Assembly: GCF_018403285.1 (NCBI RefSeq)
Contig: NZ_BOSJ01000006.1
Location: 186,001-250,000, forward strand
Direction of reading: 5' to 3'
DNA: 64,000 nucleotides
From: Paenibacillus sp. J45TS6
Lineage (GTDB): Bacteria > Bacillota > Bacilli > Paenibacillales > Paenibacillaceae
Shown: positions 1 to 7,282 of the stretch, piece after piece
Layout: each line of letters opens with the position of its first letter
Position numbering within the stretch: position 1 is the stretch's first letter
Program-made: the position numbers and the translations under genes
The notes under the pieces: model-generated
The model's database searches: none
Told to the model about the DNA's origin: nothing
The model's input: only the letters and a program-made list of their open reading frames with translations

Positions 1-125
1 TGCCCGATCAGCCTTGGTGGAAGCAGTTCAGCGATGCCAACTAGAATTAGCAGCATCAAACCAACGATATATCGCTTTTGCTCCTGTTTAAAATACCAGC
101 TTAAATTTTTCAGTACTGCGAACAA
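1..125 (-). CDS. ABC exporter, BmrC/YheI-like (5' part only)
   Basis: The gene runs off the left edge, so only 41 codons are visible. The start is a TTG at 125, chosen because an AAAGGATGG ribosome site lies about 6-9 bases upstream. The translated start (LFAVLKNLSWYFKQEQKRY, then a hydrophobic helix ending in LLPPRLIG) resembles the N-terminus of half-size multidrug ABC exporters such as B. subtilis BmrC (YheI): a short cytosolic lead-in, then the first membrane helix. Known BmrC works as a heterodimer with BmrD and is controlled by ribosome-mediated attenuation at the leader ORF bmrB. A leader ORF, terminator and strong promoter also precede this gene, which supports the assignment. The family call rests on about 40 residues; ATP-binding motifs are outside the window. 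Confidence 0.6.
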   Translation of the reverse strand, partial: MFAVLKNLSWYFKQEQKRYIVGLMLLILVGIAELLPPRLIG

Positions 126-214
126 GGGAATCCCATCCTTTCTAAAATGAATTTCAATTTCGTTCAGCTGTTTTGTGATACGATTCAGGGTCCTAGCGCA
201 ATCTTACAAACCAC

Positions 215-249
215 AAAAAAGGCATACCGTTCGCTAAACGGTATGCCTT
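215..249 (-). terminator. intrinsic terminator/attenuator upstream of the ABC exporter
   Basis: A perfect 13-bp stem (219-231 with 237-249) with a 5-base loop is followed on the minus strand by six T (complement of 215-220). It lies between the leader ORF (349-438) and the exporter start (125), so read-through would be needed for exporter expression. Upstream on the same transcript, CTAATGA and TCATTAG (complementary, roughly 307-340) could form a competing stem. Inferred role: attenuator. Confidence 0.75.
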
Positions 250-348
250 CCTATATTCAGGTTCATACGCAGCAAATGTCACATGCGTGAGCAGAAGTCG
301 CTAATGATTGGATGTGAAAAACAGGTGTAAAGTCATTAGATACATTTA

Positions 349-438
349 TCACTGATCAGAATCAATTCCAATCGTATTGATGGGCTGCTCCGTATTCAGT
401 TGTCTGGTTGTAAATAAATCATCCATAATTCTAAACAT
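349..438 (-). CDS. 29-aa leader peptide of the ABC exporter (BmrB-like)
   Basis: A 29-codon ORF starts at ATG 438 and stops with TGA at 349-351. It begins MFRIMDDLFTTRQ and ends IGIDSDQ. A good ribosome site (GAGAAAGGGTG) precedes it and a consensus promoter (497-525) lies just upstream, so it should be the first translated element of the exporter transcript. A terminator hairpin follows before the exporter gene. In B. subtilis the equivalent position before bmrCD is held by bmrB, whose translation couples antibiotic-slowed ribosomes to read-through. I do not claim sequence homology with BmrB; the argument is architectural. The peptide is probably regulatory rather than functional as a protein. 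Confidence 0.6.
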   Translation of the reverse strand: MFRIMDDLFTTRQLNTEQPINTIGIDSDQ

Positions 439-496
439 CGGAATCACCCTTTCTCAAATTGGTAATTAATTCTAGCTAAGGAATCGTCTGAAAAAA

Positions 497-525
497 ATAT
501 TACCACCTGACAAATTATATGTCAA
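497..525 (-). promoter_or_regulatory. sigma-A promoter of leader ORF and ABC exporter
   Basis: On the minus strand TTGACA (525-520) is separated by exactly 17 bases from TAATAT (502-497). This is a near-perfect vegetative promoter, predicting a transcript start near 490 and a leader of roughly 360 bases before the exporter start. Confidence 0.8.
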
Positions 526-663
526 ACAATTTCAAATAAATTACATATGTTGGGTGTTTCAAAAATTGTTCTCTATTTTATACTTCATTCATGCGGCTTA
601 AGTATGACTTGAAGGGAATCAATATGATAATATAAAAACAAACGATGAGGAGTTGACATAACG

Positions 664-957
664 ATGAGCATACACGTAACGGAAGCAGCGGCAGAATGGT
701 ACAAGAAAGAGCTTGGAATATCAGATGGCGAAGCCATTCGATTTTTTGCTCGGTACAGCTCTGGCGGAGGTCTTCATCCGGGCTTCTCACTCGGCATAGC
801 TGTAGAACAACCAGAAGAACCGATTGAACGCACAGAGGTTTCAGGCATCACTTTCTTTATGGAAGAGCAAGACTACTGGTATTTGAAGGGTCACCGTTTG
901 GATGTAACCTATGTGGAAGCAGAAGATGATATCTTGTACAGATACGAAACAGAATAA
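664..957 (+). CDS. HesB/IscA-like protein (YneR type)
   Basis: 97 residues, ATG preceded by GAGGAG. The sequence has the shape of the small HesB-like YneR/YfhF group: start MSIHVTEAAAEWYKKELG, a central Gly-rich stretch (YSSGGGLHPGFSLG), and a C-terminal VTYVEAEDD strand. Iron-sulfur carriers of the IscA family bind clusters through conserved cysteines, but this protein has no cysteine at all, so a cluster-carrier role is doubtful. Its exact function is unknown even in model bacilli. The Nudix gene follows after 54 bases on the same strand and may be co-transcribed. Confidence 0.8.
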   Translation: MSIHVTEAAAEWYKKELGISDGEAIRFFARYSSGGGLHPGFSLGIAVEQPEEPIERTEVSGITFFMEEQDYWYLKGHRLDVTYVEAEDDILYRYETE

Positions 958-1011
958 ACAAGTTGAAGTCACTTAATTGCTTGTAGCTTATAGACAAGGA
1001 GGGAGGTCCTC

Positions 1012-1455
1012 GTGAATTCCAAAAAAGGAGATCTTGGGCAATTTGTAATGAAAAGATCCTTAATTGCAGTAAAAGCTGCAGTGGTCGTTTTGAACAAACA
1101 GGGTAAAATTTTGCTTCAACAGCGTGCTGACGATGGATTATGGTGCATACCTCTTGGCAACATGAAGCCTGGCGAGATATTAGAAGAGACTGCGCTACGT
1201 GAGTTATGGGAAGAAACAGGACTTAGAGCGGAGGGTATGAAGCTCGAATCACTGCTGTCTGGTCCTGAACTGAAGCGAACGTTTGCTACTGGAGACGAAG
1301 AGTATGATCTGATTGCAGTCTATTCTGCTCAAGGCCTGCTCTCTTCGGAACTAGATTACGGGGCAGTCAAAGAAGAAGGACCCTTGCGCTTTTTTGCAAA
1401 AGAGGAAACTCCAGAGCTTTGTCCAGTTACAAGTATGATGCTTTCTCGACTATAA
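1012..1455 (+). CDS. Nudix hydrolase
   Basis: 147 residues. The Nudix signature GX5EX7REUXEEXGU is complete: G-NMKPG-E-ILEETAL-RELWEETGL, around residues 49-71. It provides the metal-binding glutamates that hydrolyse nucleoside diphosphates linked to another group. The start used is GTG at 1012, with a GGAGGGAGG site about 6 bases upstream; a later ATG (codon 28, MKRSLIAVK) is possible but has weaker translation signals. The fold begins about residue 28 (SLIAVKAAVVVLN) and ends with a typical FFAKEETPEL strand. Substrate cannot be told from sequence. A terminator follows at 1468. Confidence 0.85.
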   Translation: MNSKKGDLGQFVMKRSLIAVKAAVVVLNKQGKILLQQRADDGLWCIPLGNMKPGEILEETALRELWEETGLRAEGMKLESLLSGPELKRTFATGDEEYDLIAVYSAQGLLSSELDYGAVKEEGPLRFFAKEETPELCPVTSMMLSRL

Positions 1456-1467
1456 GTACACAAAAAT

Positions 1468-1502
1468 AGCCTCTCCTGTATCAGCAGGGGAGGCTGTTTT
1501 TA
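1468..1502 (+). terminator. intrinsic terminator after Nudix gene
   Basis: 11-bp stem (1468-1478 with 1485-1495, one G-U pair), 6-base loop, then GTTTTT. It closes the HesB-like/Nudix unit. Confidence 0.8.
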
Positions 1503-1524
1503 TGCTGTATACCAATAAAAAAAG

Positions 1525-2037
1525 TCATGATTCCGTAAAGTCGTTATTTTCGACAGCATATTCAAAATCATCAATATCATAAATTTGAACAGGAACCTTT
1601 GCTTCAAGGATTCGTGAAATCCATTCGACTTGATCTGTCAGAAGCGGGGTCTTAAAACGCTGAGAGGTAAGAAGCAATTCTGTCTCGATTGGATCAAATA
1701 ACTCACCTAACACTGCGGTATCGAGTGCGTTCACGATACGTATTGAAACCAGATCACTGAGCAGTATTGGTGAGCTTAGCGCCCAAGGGATCTGAAGGGC
1801 TCTCCGTATTTTTTTCTGATTGAGCGGTTCTTCAAAGTATTGAAGCATCTGACTTATTTTTTTCTTTACATGCTGATCCTCGTGTTTTGATTCCATAAGC
1901 GGATCGAGGCTCGTTTGTAATTCGTATAATTCCACCACCGTGGTATAAGGTAACAGATATTCAACAGGCGCTGATGGCGCCAGTAACTGACCATATATTG
2001 CGATCATCACGGCTTCCGTAACCAGTGTTCGTGGCAT
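1525..2037 (-). CDS. conserved hypothetical protein (170 aa)
   Basis: I do not recognise a functional domain. The start MPRTLVTEAVMIAIYG at 2037 is chosen because AGGAGG lies 8 bases upstream; the frame is open 16 codons further but without a ribosome site. The protein is soluble and mainly helical, with acidic stretches and a C-terminal segment (KVPVQIYDIDDFEYAVE) that looks like an alpha/beta edge strand followed by a helix. Similar proteins in Paenibacillus are, as I recall, sometimes labelled ADP-heptose synthase, but no nucleotide-binding motif supports that here. It may share a transcript with the upstream ypdA-DUF441 pair, but the hairpin at 2144-2177 lies between them. Confidence 0.7.
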   Translation of the reverse strand: MPRTLVTEAVMIAIYGQLLAPSAPVEYLLPYTTVVELYELQTSLDPLMESKHEDQHVKKKISQMLQYFEEPLNQKKIRRALQIPWALSSPILLSDLVSIRIVNALDTAVLGELFDPIETELLLTSQRFKTPLLTDQVEWISRILEAKVPVQIYDIDDFEYAVENNDFTES

Positions 2038-2143
2038 TGGGGTAATCCTCCTGCTGCTGCGATGTATTTTTCTTGTTTTTGTCAATTGTTATGAGTATAC
2101 CATATATCACTTTAGCTATATAGCTTAACAACGGGGAGCATAC

Positions 2144-2177
2144 AAAAGACCATCTCTTTGGATAAAAGAGATGGTCT
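2144..2177 (-). terminator. intrinsic terminator after DUF441 gene
   Basis: Perfect 12-bp stem (2147-2158 with 2166-2177) followed on the minus strand by TTTT. It lies 13 bases past the DUF441 stop codon. Confidence 0.75.
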
Positions 2178-2189
2178 AATAGTGCAGAA

Positions 2190-2633
2190 TTAGGATTTAC
2201 CAATCAGTAAGGATAAGATCCCCGCAGCAATGAGCGGACCAACAGGGACGCCTTTAAACAGAGCGACACCAAGAACGGTTCCGATAAGCAGTCCAGCCAC
2301 GACGGTAGGTTGTCCACTCATCAGGCTGGCGCCGCGTCCACCAAGGTAGGCTACTAGCATACCAATAGCAATGGCAAGAAGTGACTTCCAGTTCAGAAAA
2401 GAAGAGCCTAGCGTATCCAGGCTGATCTTCCCACTGGCCAGAGGAGCCATGACGCCAATCGTAAGTATGATAATACCAATGGTCAGACCGTACTTCTCAA
2501 GCCACGGAAAAGCTTGCTGCATACCGGTTACCCGGATAAGCAGGAGAACAACCACGGCAATTGTAATGGGGGTATTACTGCTGATAATCCCGAGAGCTGC
2601 AAAGGCTAACAGCAAAAGGGAAGTGACATCCAT
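2190..2633 (-). CDS. DUF441 family membrane protein (YtwI-like)
   Basis: About 147 residues, almost entirely hydrophobic, with roughly four membrane segments: [39 protein letters not shown] and a C-terminal pair around [15 protein letters not shown] and [16 protein letters not shown]. The Gly-rich [14 protein letters not shown] end is typical of DUF441/YtwI. Function unknown. The start at 2633 (MDVTSLLLL) has AAGGAAGG 8 bases upstream; an ATG three codons earlier (2642) overlaps the ypdA stop as ATGA but sits directly on the ribosome site. Translation is probably coupled to ypdA. Confidence 0.85.
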   Translation of the reverse strand: MDVTSLLLLAFAALGIISSNTPITIAVVVLLLIRVTGMQQAFPWLEKYGLTIGIIILTIGVMAPLASGKISLDTLGSSFLNWKSLLAIAIGMLVAYLGGRGASLMSGQPTVVAGLLIGTVLGVALFKGVPVGPLIAAGILSLLIGKS

Positions 2634-2638
2634 TGTTT

Positions 2639-3640
2639 TCATCCTTCCTTAACCGCATCGGCAGCTTTGGATTTAATATGTTCCGCGATGAGCTTACCAT
2701 GCCATCTTCCAGACTCGATAAATACTTCATTGGCATTCCGTCCCGAAGCAATAACGCCCGCTATGTAAATTCCAGGAACACTGCTCTCCATTGTTTCCGG
2801 GTTAAAGAGAGGCTTGTCCATATCTTCAGACATGGTAACCCCTATAGAGGTGAGTAACTTGCGATCTGGACGGAAGCCTGTCATGGCGAGTACAAAATCA
2901 TTGGCAAGCTCGAAAGGAACGCCTTCATTTGGAGTAACCACCACGTGATTTTCATGAATTTCGGTGACTCGTGAAGAAAGATGCAGTTTTATTTTCCCTT
3001 TAGCTACCATCCCTTCAAAAATAGGACGCACCCATGGTTTGATATGCTCGGAGATACTGTTTCCACGGTAGACCATGTCAATATCTGCATCGACTCGGGC
3101 AAGTTCAAGAGCGGCATCAACGGCTGAATTGCTGCCCCCAATAATCGTAACTTTTGTGCGTGCATAAGGATGAGCTTCCCGGAAATAATGAGTTACTTTA
3201 TCCATTTCTTCACCCGGAATACCGAGGTAATTAGGATGATCAAAATATCCAGTGGCAACAACCACATGTTGTGCCTCATAGATTGCGGTTTCATCTTTCC
3301 GATTCTTCGTTTTAACAAGAAAACCTCCCTCAGCAGAAGGTTCAATGGCATAAGCTTCTTCATACAAAGACATTTCTAAATCATAATGCGAAGCAACTTT
3401 ACGGTAATAGGCAAGTGCTTCATAACGATAGGGTTTGTCATTAGGCGAACTGAAGGGTACATTCCCAATTTCAAGTAACTCTGCGGTACTGAAGAATTGC
3501 ATATTTGTTGGATAGAGGTAGATTGACTGAACGACATTGTATTTTTCAATGATGTGTGCGGATAGGCCAAGCTTTTTACATTCAATAGCAGCAGAAAGAC
3601 CGCAGGGGCCTCCTCCAATAATAATTACATCTTTTTTCAT
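2639..3640 (-). CDS. ypdA: YpdA-family bacillithiol disulfide reductase
   Basis: 333 residues. A flavoprotein of the YpdA (Bdr) group, which reduces oxidised bacillithiol with NADPH. The N-terminal FAD-binding GxGxxG is [13 protein letters not shown] (residues 6-18), and its cysteine at about residue 14 is the conserved YpdA cysteine. A second dinucleotide site is [18 protein letters not shown] (about 164-181, NADPH). The C-terminal [11 protein letters not shown] segment is the second FAD contact. There is no CxxC redox pair, which distinguishes it from thioredoxin reductase and fits YpdA. Length is normal. It is divergent from the ArsR-type regulator at 3827 and is followed with a short overlap by the DUF441 gene. 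Confidence 0.92.
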   Translation of the reverse strand: MKKDVIIIGGGPCGLSAAIECKKLGLSAHIIEKYNVVQSIYLYPTNMQFFSTAELLEIGNVPFSSPNDKPYRYEALAYYRKVASHYDLEMSLYEEAYAIEPSAEGGFLVKTKNRKDETAIYEAQHVVVATGYFDHPNYLGIPGEEMDKVTHYFREAHPYARTKVTIIGGSNSAVDAALELARVDADIDMVYRGNSISEHIKPWVRPIFEGMVAKGKIKLHLSSRVTEIHENHVVVTPNEGVPFELANDFVLAMTGFRPDRKLLTSIGVTMSEDMDKPLFNPETMESSVPGIYIAGVIASGRNANEVFIESGRWHGKLIAEHIKSKAADAVKEG

Positions 3641-3756
3641 AAAGCAAATTTCCTCCTTTAATCATTATCTCTCCATACTTCATGGATAAACATAGGTATT
3701 ATTATCCTATCGTATTCATCATTTGATTGCCAGTAAACAGGTGTCAGGAATATGAA

Positions 3757-3795
3757 TTGACAATAAATTGGGATTATACTAACATCTAATTAGAT
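3757..3795 (+). promoter_or_regulatory. promoter and palindromic operator of ArsR-type regulator
   Basis: TTGACA (3757-3762), 17 bases, then TAACAT (3780-3785). A perfect 12-bp palindrome ATCTAATTAGAT (3784-3795) covers the expected transcription start, and a second inverted pair (TTAGA/TCTAA) overlaps its right side. Position and symmetry suggest autoregulation by the ArsR-type protein. Confidence 0.55.
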
Positions 3796-3826
3796 AATTT
3801 TCTAAATAGCAAAGGAGGGATATTTA

Positions 3827-4420
3827 ATGCAGCTCGATAAAATTGTGAATTACCACAAGGCACTGGCTGACCCGACAAGAATGCGTATGTTACTGCTCTT
3901 ATCTCATGGGGAAATGAACGGGCAACAGCTTGCGAAGCGACTTAACTTGTCACAGCCTACCGTTACACATCACGCAGCGAAGTTAAGAGGAGCAGGCCTT
4001 ATTAAAGAACGGCGAGATAAGAATACAGTATATTTCAGCTTATATCCTTACTTCATTCAGCAGCATGCCGAAGCATCCTTACACTTTATTTTTAAAGGAG
4101 AGATTGAAATGGAAGAAATGGATCAGAGCCAGAAGTTAAAGGATTCGGTAATGCGTAATTTTTTCAGTAAAGACGGTAAGCTTAGATCGATTCCTGCCCA
4201 GTATAAGAAAAAATTGATTGTGCTTCAGCATATGGTGGAGCAGCTTGATCAAGGAAAAAAATATGAAGAGAAAGAAATTAATGAATTCATTAAGACATAT
4301 CATGAAGATTTTGCGACTTTGCGTCGGGAATTTATTATGCACCAGTTTATGTACCGGGAAGATGGGGTCTATGAAGTGAATCCGGTTGAAATGTGGACTC
4401 GGTGGGACCAAGTAAAATAA
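3827..4420 (+). CDS. ArsR-family regulator with C-terminal DUF2087 domain
   Basis: 197 residues. The N-terminal half (about 1-75) is an ArsR-type winged helix: ALADPTRMRMLLLLSHGE, then the recognition region LNLSQPTVTHHAAKLRGAGL and the wing ERRDKNTVYF. No metal-binding ELCVCDL-type motif is present, so metal sensing is not indicated. The second half (about 115-190) matches DUF2087: IPAQYKKKLIVLQHMVE, then EINEFIKTYHEDFATLRRE and the end MYREDGVYEVNP. This fusion is common in Paenibacillus and Bacillus, ligand unknown. The AAAGGAGGG site sets the ATG. Divergent from ypdA, which is a possible target besides itself. Confidence 0.88.
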   Translation: MQLDKIVNYHKALADPTRMRMLLLLSHGEMNGQQLAKRLNLSQPTVTHHAAKLRGAGLIKERRDKNTVYFSLYPYFIQQHAEASLHFIFKGEIEMEEMDQSQKLKDSVMRNFFSKDGKLRSIPAQYKKKLIVLQHMVEQLDQGKKYEEKEINEFIKTYHEDFATLRREFIMHQFMYREDGVYEVNPVEMWTRWDQVK

Positions 4421-4423
4421 AAT

Positions 4424-4452
4424 TTGACACGAAAACATATTTCAGGTAATAT
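4424..4452 (+). promoter_or_regulatory. sigma-A promoter of rsgA leader region
   Basis: TTGACA (4424-4429), exactly 17 bases, TAATAT (4447-4452). The element pair is identical to that of the exporter leader at 497-525. Predicted transcript start is near 4459, giving a leader of about 350 bases before rsgA. Confidence 0.8.
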
Positions 4453-4481
4453 GTGGAAAAATGATGAAGGAGGCGATACCT

Positions 4482-4559
4482 ATGAGTAACCATATGATGA
4501 TTTTGTTAGTTGCTTGTACACATCGTCTCCCAAACGGACCACAGTTTACTAAAGAGTAG
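4482..4559 (+). CDS. 25-aa leader peptide upstream of rsgA
   Basis: A 25-codon ORF with a very strong site (GAAGGAGG, 8 bases before ATG). It starts MSNHMMILLVACTHRLP and ends FTKE, stop TAG 4557-4559. Its last codons contain one arm of a perfect 8-bp stem, CAGTTTAC (4542-4549) with GTAAACTG (4586-4593), that encloses a smaller stem TACGT/ACGTA. A strong intrinsic terminator starts 5 bases after the outer stem. A ribosome at the end of this ORF would disrupt the stem. The layout matches ribosome-mediated attenuation leaders; the peptide itself is not recognised. Confidence 0.65.
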   Translation: MSNHMMILLVACTHRLPNGPQFTKE

Positions 4560-4597
4560 TACGTTGTATACGTAATACTTCATTTGTAAACTGCTTC

Positions 4598-4635
4598 AGC
4601 ATCCGCAGGGGGAATATCCTGTGGATGCTTTTTTT
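4598..4635 (+). terminator. first attenuator terminator upstream of rsgA
   Basis: 12-bp stem (4598-4609 with 4618-4629, one G-U) with an 8-base loop, then seven T. It sits 38 bases after the 25-aa leader ORF and well before rsgA. Confidence 0.8.
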
Positions 4636-4672
4636 ATTGCTATATTACAATGATAGAGGGGAACGGCTATTT

Positions 4673-4777
4673 ATGTTCTCTTTGTCATGGATTATAGAAA
4701 TGAAAAGAATGCAGAACCGCAGGATGTTATTTCCTGCGGTTTTTTGTGTCTGTTTGGGGAGGTGGAAAATGACGTAA
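4673..4777 (+). CDS. possible second leader ORF upstream of rsgA (34 aa)
   Basis: ATG 4673 to TAA 4775-4777, 34 codons, starting MFSLSWIIEMKRMQ. An AGAGGGGAA site lies about 12 bases upstream, a little far. The ORF runs straight through the second terminator hairpin (4715-4741), so a translating ribosome would melt it. It may be a coincidental ORF, but its position suggests a second control point. Confidence 0.35.
   Translation: MFSLSWIIEMKRMQNRRMLFPAVFCVCLGRWKMT
4715..4746 (+). terminator. second attenuator terminator upstream of rsgA
   Basis: Perfect 10-bp stem (4715-4724 with 4732-4741), 7-base loop, then T6. Two consecutive intrinsic terminators between promoter and rsgA are unusual. 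Confidence 0.75.
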
Positions 4778-4808
4778 GAACGAAAAAAGTGAAAATGGAG
4801 GGTTATCT

Positions 4809-5939
4809 TTGAATAAGAACCGATTAGAACAGTGGGGCTGGGCAGAAGAGTGGAACAAGAAGTGGATAAAAACGATTGAATTGATGAGCGCGGAAGAAGA
4901 AGCAATTACCGCAACTTATGAACCGGCACGTATCATTGCGGATTATGGTCAGAAGTTTGGTGTTATTACAGCGGAAGGAAGCCGGTTTGCATCTCTTACC
5001 GGTAAATTTAGACAAAGGCAAGAGGCAGGTGGAATGAAACCCGGTGTCGGCGATTTTATTGTGATTACTTCTCATGGAGCACAAGATGATGTGAAGGTGC
5101 ATGCGGTTTTGGAACGAAGCAGTATCATTGCTAGACAGGCTGCTGGAAATGAGACAAAAGAACAAATTATTGCTACGAATGTGAACACCTTATTCATCGT
5201 GTGTGCACTAAATAAAGACTACAATGTAAGACGGTTAGAAAGATACCTAATTCTAGCCTGGAACAGCGGGGCAAATCCCGTTATTGTGCTTAGTAAAAGT
5301 GATTTAAATGATGCTGTAGCATTTAGGCTTGCAGAGACAGAAGAAATTGCGCCCGGCGTCCCCGTGATTGCGGTATCTGCAAAACTTGGCATAGGTAAAG
5401 ATCTTCTTGATCAATATGCCTGTCATGGACAGACGGTAGCGCTTATCGGATCATCTGGTTCTGGTAAATCTACGATTATTAATTGGCTTACAGGTCAGGA
5501 GGAACAAATCACACAAGAGGTGCGTGAAGATGACAGCAGAGGAAGACACACGACAACGCATCGCGAATTATTCCTATTACCGGATGGCGGAGTTATCATC
5601 GATACACCTGGTATGAGGGAATTGTCGATCTGGGATGATGGTGACGGGATAGCACGCACATTTGATGATATAGAACAATGGGCCAAACATTGCTATTTCG
5701 ATGACTGTCAGCATGGGAGAGAAAAAGGCTGTGCTGTAAGAGAAGCAATAGAAACAGGAACGGTGGATGCAAGTCGGTTAACGAATTATCACAAAATGCA
5801 GCGTGAGATTGCTTATCAACAGCGGAAAGAAGCGGAAGCTGCTAAAAGGAATAGTAAATTCACAAAAAATGCTCCACGGCGTAAAAAAAGAGGTGAGTGG
5901 CGCACTGAAGTAGAAGAGGATTTAGGAGCCTCAAAATAA
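4809..5939 (+). CDS. rsgA: ribosome small-subunit-dependent GTPase A (RsgA family, long form)
   Basis: 376 residues; RsgA is a circularly permuted GTPase that acts late in 30S subunit maturation. The order is: an N-terminal OB-fold (about 60-120); G4-like VIVLSKSD and G5 VSAK (about 157-197); G1 GSSGSGKST (about 217-225); G3 DTPGMRE (about 264-270); and the zinc module [14 protein letters not shown] (about 295-308), ending in a Lys/Arg-rich tail. Start TTG 4809 with GGAGGG 8 bases upstream. It is longer than B. subtilis RsgA (about 298 aa) because of an N-terminal extension, and its leader region suggests a regulated paralogue rather than the housekeeping copy. Stop is only 34 bases from the L,D-transpeptidase start. 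Confidence 0.9.
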   Translation: MNKNRLEQWGWAEEWNKKWIKTIELMSAEEEAITATYEPARIIADYGQKFGVITAEGSRFASLTGKFRQRQEAGGMKPGVGDFIVITSHGAQDDVKVHAVLERSSIIARQAAGNETKEQIIATNVNTLFIVCALNKDYNVRRLERYLILAWNSGANPVIVLSKSDLNDAVAFRLAETEEIAPGVPVIAVSAKLGIGKDLLDQYACHGQTVALIGSSGSGKSTIINWLTGQEEQITQEVREDDSRGRHTTTHRELFLLPDGGVIIDTPGMRELSIWDDGDGIARTFDDIEQWAKHCYFDDCQHGREKGCAVREAIETGTVDASRLTNYHKMQREIAYQQRKEAEAAKRNSKFTKNAPRRKKRGEWRTEVEEDLGASK

Positions 5940-5973
5940 AGAGATGCATACGATAGGGCAGGAGGAGTTGCAC

Positions 5974-6312
5974 ATGCCAAATTATCGTATCATTGTGGAC
6001 CAAAGTGATCATATGCTTTATCTGCTAGATAATGATGTTGTTGTGAAGGGGTATCCAGTAGCAATTGGAGCGATGGTTACACAAACGCCCGTAGGTGATT
6101 TTACAATTGTGAATAGACAAGCGAATCCTGGCGGCCCATTTGGGGCATATTGGCTTGGTTTATCGAAAGCACATTATGGTATTCATGGGACCAATAACCC
6201 CTCATCAATTGGTCATAATGTATCTCATGGATGCATCCGCATGTATAACGAAGATGTGCTTGATCTTGCTAGTAAGGTAACGGTGGGCACTAGAGTTACG
6301 ATTCGTCCTTGA
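5974..6312 (+). CDS. L,D-transpeptidase (YkuD domain)
   Basis: 112 residues, essentially a bare YkuD catalytic domain. The signature is complete: [20 protein letters not shown] followed by CIRM (about 70-93), with the catalytic cysteine in SHGCIRM. These enzymes form or modify 3-3 peptidoglycan crosslinks, or attach to peptide stems in spores. There is no signal peptide and no LysM domain, as in several small Bacillus spore-cortex or cytosolic homologues, so export is unclear. The start [12 protein letters not shown] at 5974 is chosen because AGGAGGAG lies 6 bases upstream. Probably co-transcribed with rsgA. Confidence 0.9.
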   Translation: MPNYRIIVDQSDHMLYLLDNDVVVKGYPVAIGAMVTQTPVGDFTIVNRQANPGGPFGAYWLGLSKAHYGIHGTNNPSSIGHNVSHGCIRMYNEDVLDLASKVTVGTRVTIRP

Positions 6313-6352
6313 TGTTTTCTTAATCAGTTGCTAACGCGTAAGTGGTTATTCT

Positions 6353-6761
6353 GTGCTCAGTGTTACTGTTGTGCGTGGGGAAACGGTCCTTCCGTGCTCA
6401 TGCTCCACTTGTTTTGTCTGGACGTAGGTAGACTCGGAGAAGTAAGGGTCCAGCCAAAGCCAAAAGTCGCAATGATCTCGGAATGATCTTATTCCCTGGA
6501 GTCACGTTGTAGGGTAGGGTGAAACAGGGCAAAGCTTCCTCCTCACGGTAGGGGAGGGGTAATGGACATCGCTGTTTTCTGGGGTAAACAGCGAGTCATA
6601 GAAGAAAGAGGAGAGGCAGGCTAGTAAAATGCACCCTAATAAGATGACTTTTTTCAAAGTGTCTATCTTATAGGGTACATTTTATAGTAATAGCTGCCTT
6701 TTATTTGTTATGTGAATAAGAAGATAGTGGGTAAATGGCAATGGAGTTAAGGACAGATAAC
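6353..6761 (+). repeat. structured dispersed repeat, copy A (with 58-bp insertion)
   Basis: First of five related copies. Order of blocks: GTGCTCAGTGTTACTG; a GAAACGGTCCTTCCGTGC hairpin block; CTTGTTTTGTCTGGAC; a GTCCAGCC block that pairs with it; ATGATCTCGGAATGATC; a CT-rich/AG-rich stem; a CGCTGTTT/AAACAGCG stem; and a GGCAGGCTA/TAGCTGCC stem followed by TTTTATTT. A tail (GTGAATAAGAAGATAGTGGG) leads into copy B. The last stem is split here by an insertion at 6627-6684. No credible protein is encoded. Confidence 0.85.
6627..6684 (+). mobile_element. 58-bp MITE-like palindromic insertion
   Basis: Copy A differs from B and E by this insertion in its terminal stem. The ends are about 20-bp imperfect inverted repeats (AAATGCACCCTAATAAGATG against AAATGTACCCTATAAGATAG) separated by about 14 bases, and TAGTA flanks both sides (6622-6626 and 6685-6689), a probable 5-bp target duplication. 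The end sequence resembles termini of IS3-type elements as I remember them, so it may be two IS ends with no transposase. Confidence 0.6.
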
Positions 6762-6763
6762 TT

Positions 6764-7104
6764 GTGCTCAGTGTTACTGTTGTGTTTGGGGAAACGGTCC
6801 TTCCGTGCTCATGCTCCGCTTGTTTTGTCTGGACGTAAGTAGACTCGAAGAAGTAAGGGTCCAGCCAAAGCCAAAAGTCGCTATGATCTCGGAATGATCT
6901 TATTCCCTGAAGTAACGTTGTAGAGTGAAGCAGCGCAAAGCTTCCTCTCCACGAGAGGGAGGGGTAAAGGACGTCGCTGTTTCCCTAGGGTAAACAGCGA
7001 GTCATAGGAGAAAGGGGAGGCAGGCTAGTAAATAGCTGCCTTTTATTTGTTATGTGAATAAGAAGATAGTGGGTAAATGGCAATGGAGCTAAGGACAGAT
7101 AACC
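6764..7104 (+). repeat. structured dispersed repeat, copy B
   Basis: Complete copy, directly after A. It lacks the insertion, so the terminal GGCAGGCTA-GTAAA-TAGCTGCC stem (one bulged G) with TTTTATTT is intact. The hairpin CGCTGTTTCCC/GGGTAAACAGCG lies at 6975-6999. The tail to 7104 matches that of copy A. Confidence 0.85.
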
Positions 7105-7105
7105 C

Positions 7106-7240
7106 GTGCTTAGCGTTACTGATAGTAGTGTTGGGAAACGGTCCTTCTGTGCTCATGCTCCGCTTGTTTTGTCTGGACGTAAGTAGATTCGAAGAAGTAA
7201 GGGGCCAGCCAAAGCCAAAAGTCGCTATGATCTCGGAATG
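7106..7240 (+). repeat. structured dispersed repeat, copy C (3'-truncated)
   Basis: Matches the first 135 or so bases of copies A, B and E, then stops abruptly inside the conserved ATCTCGGAATG block at 7240. The sequence beyond belongs to the ABC operon segment. Confidence 0.8.
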
Positions 7241-7282
7241 CATACACAATTAAAGTACAAATACGGAAATCTACTTATGCAT

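Noticed and set aside
1961-2203. 80-codon minus-strand frame overlapping the start of the 1525-2037 gene and the terminator
   Set aside because: It crosses a terminator hairpin, lacks a ribosome site and conflicts with a better supported gene.
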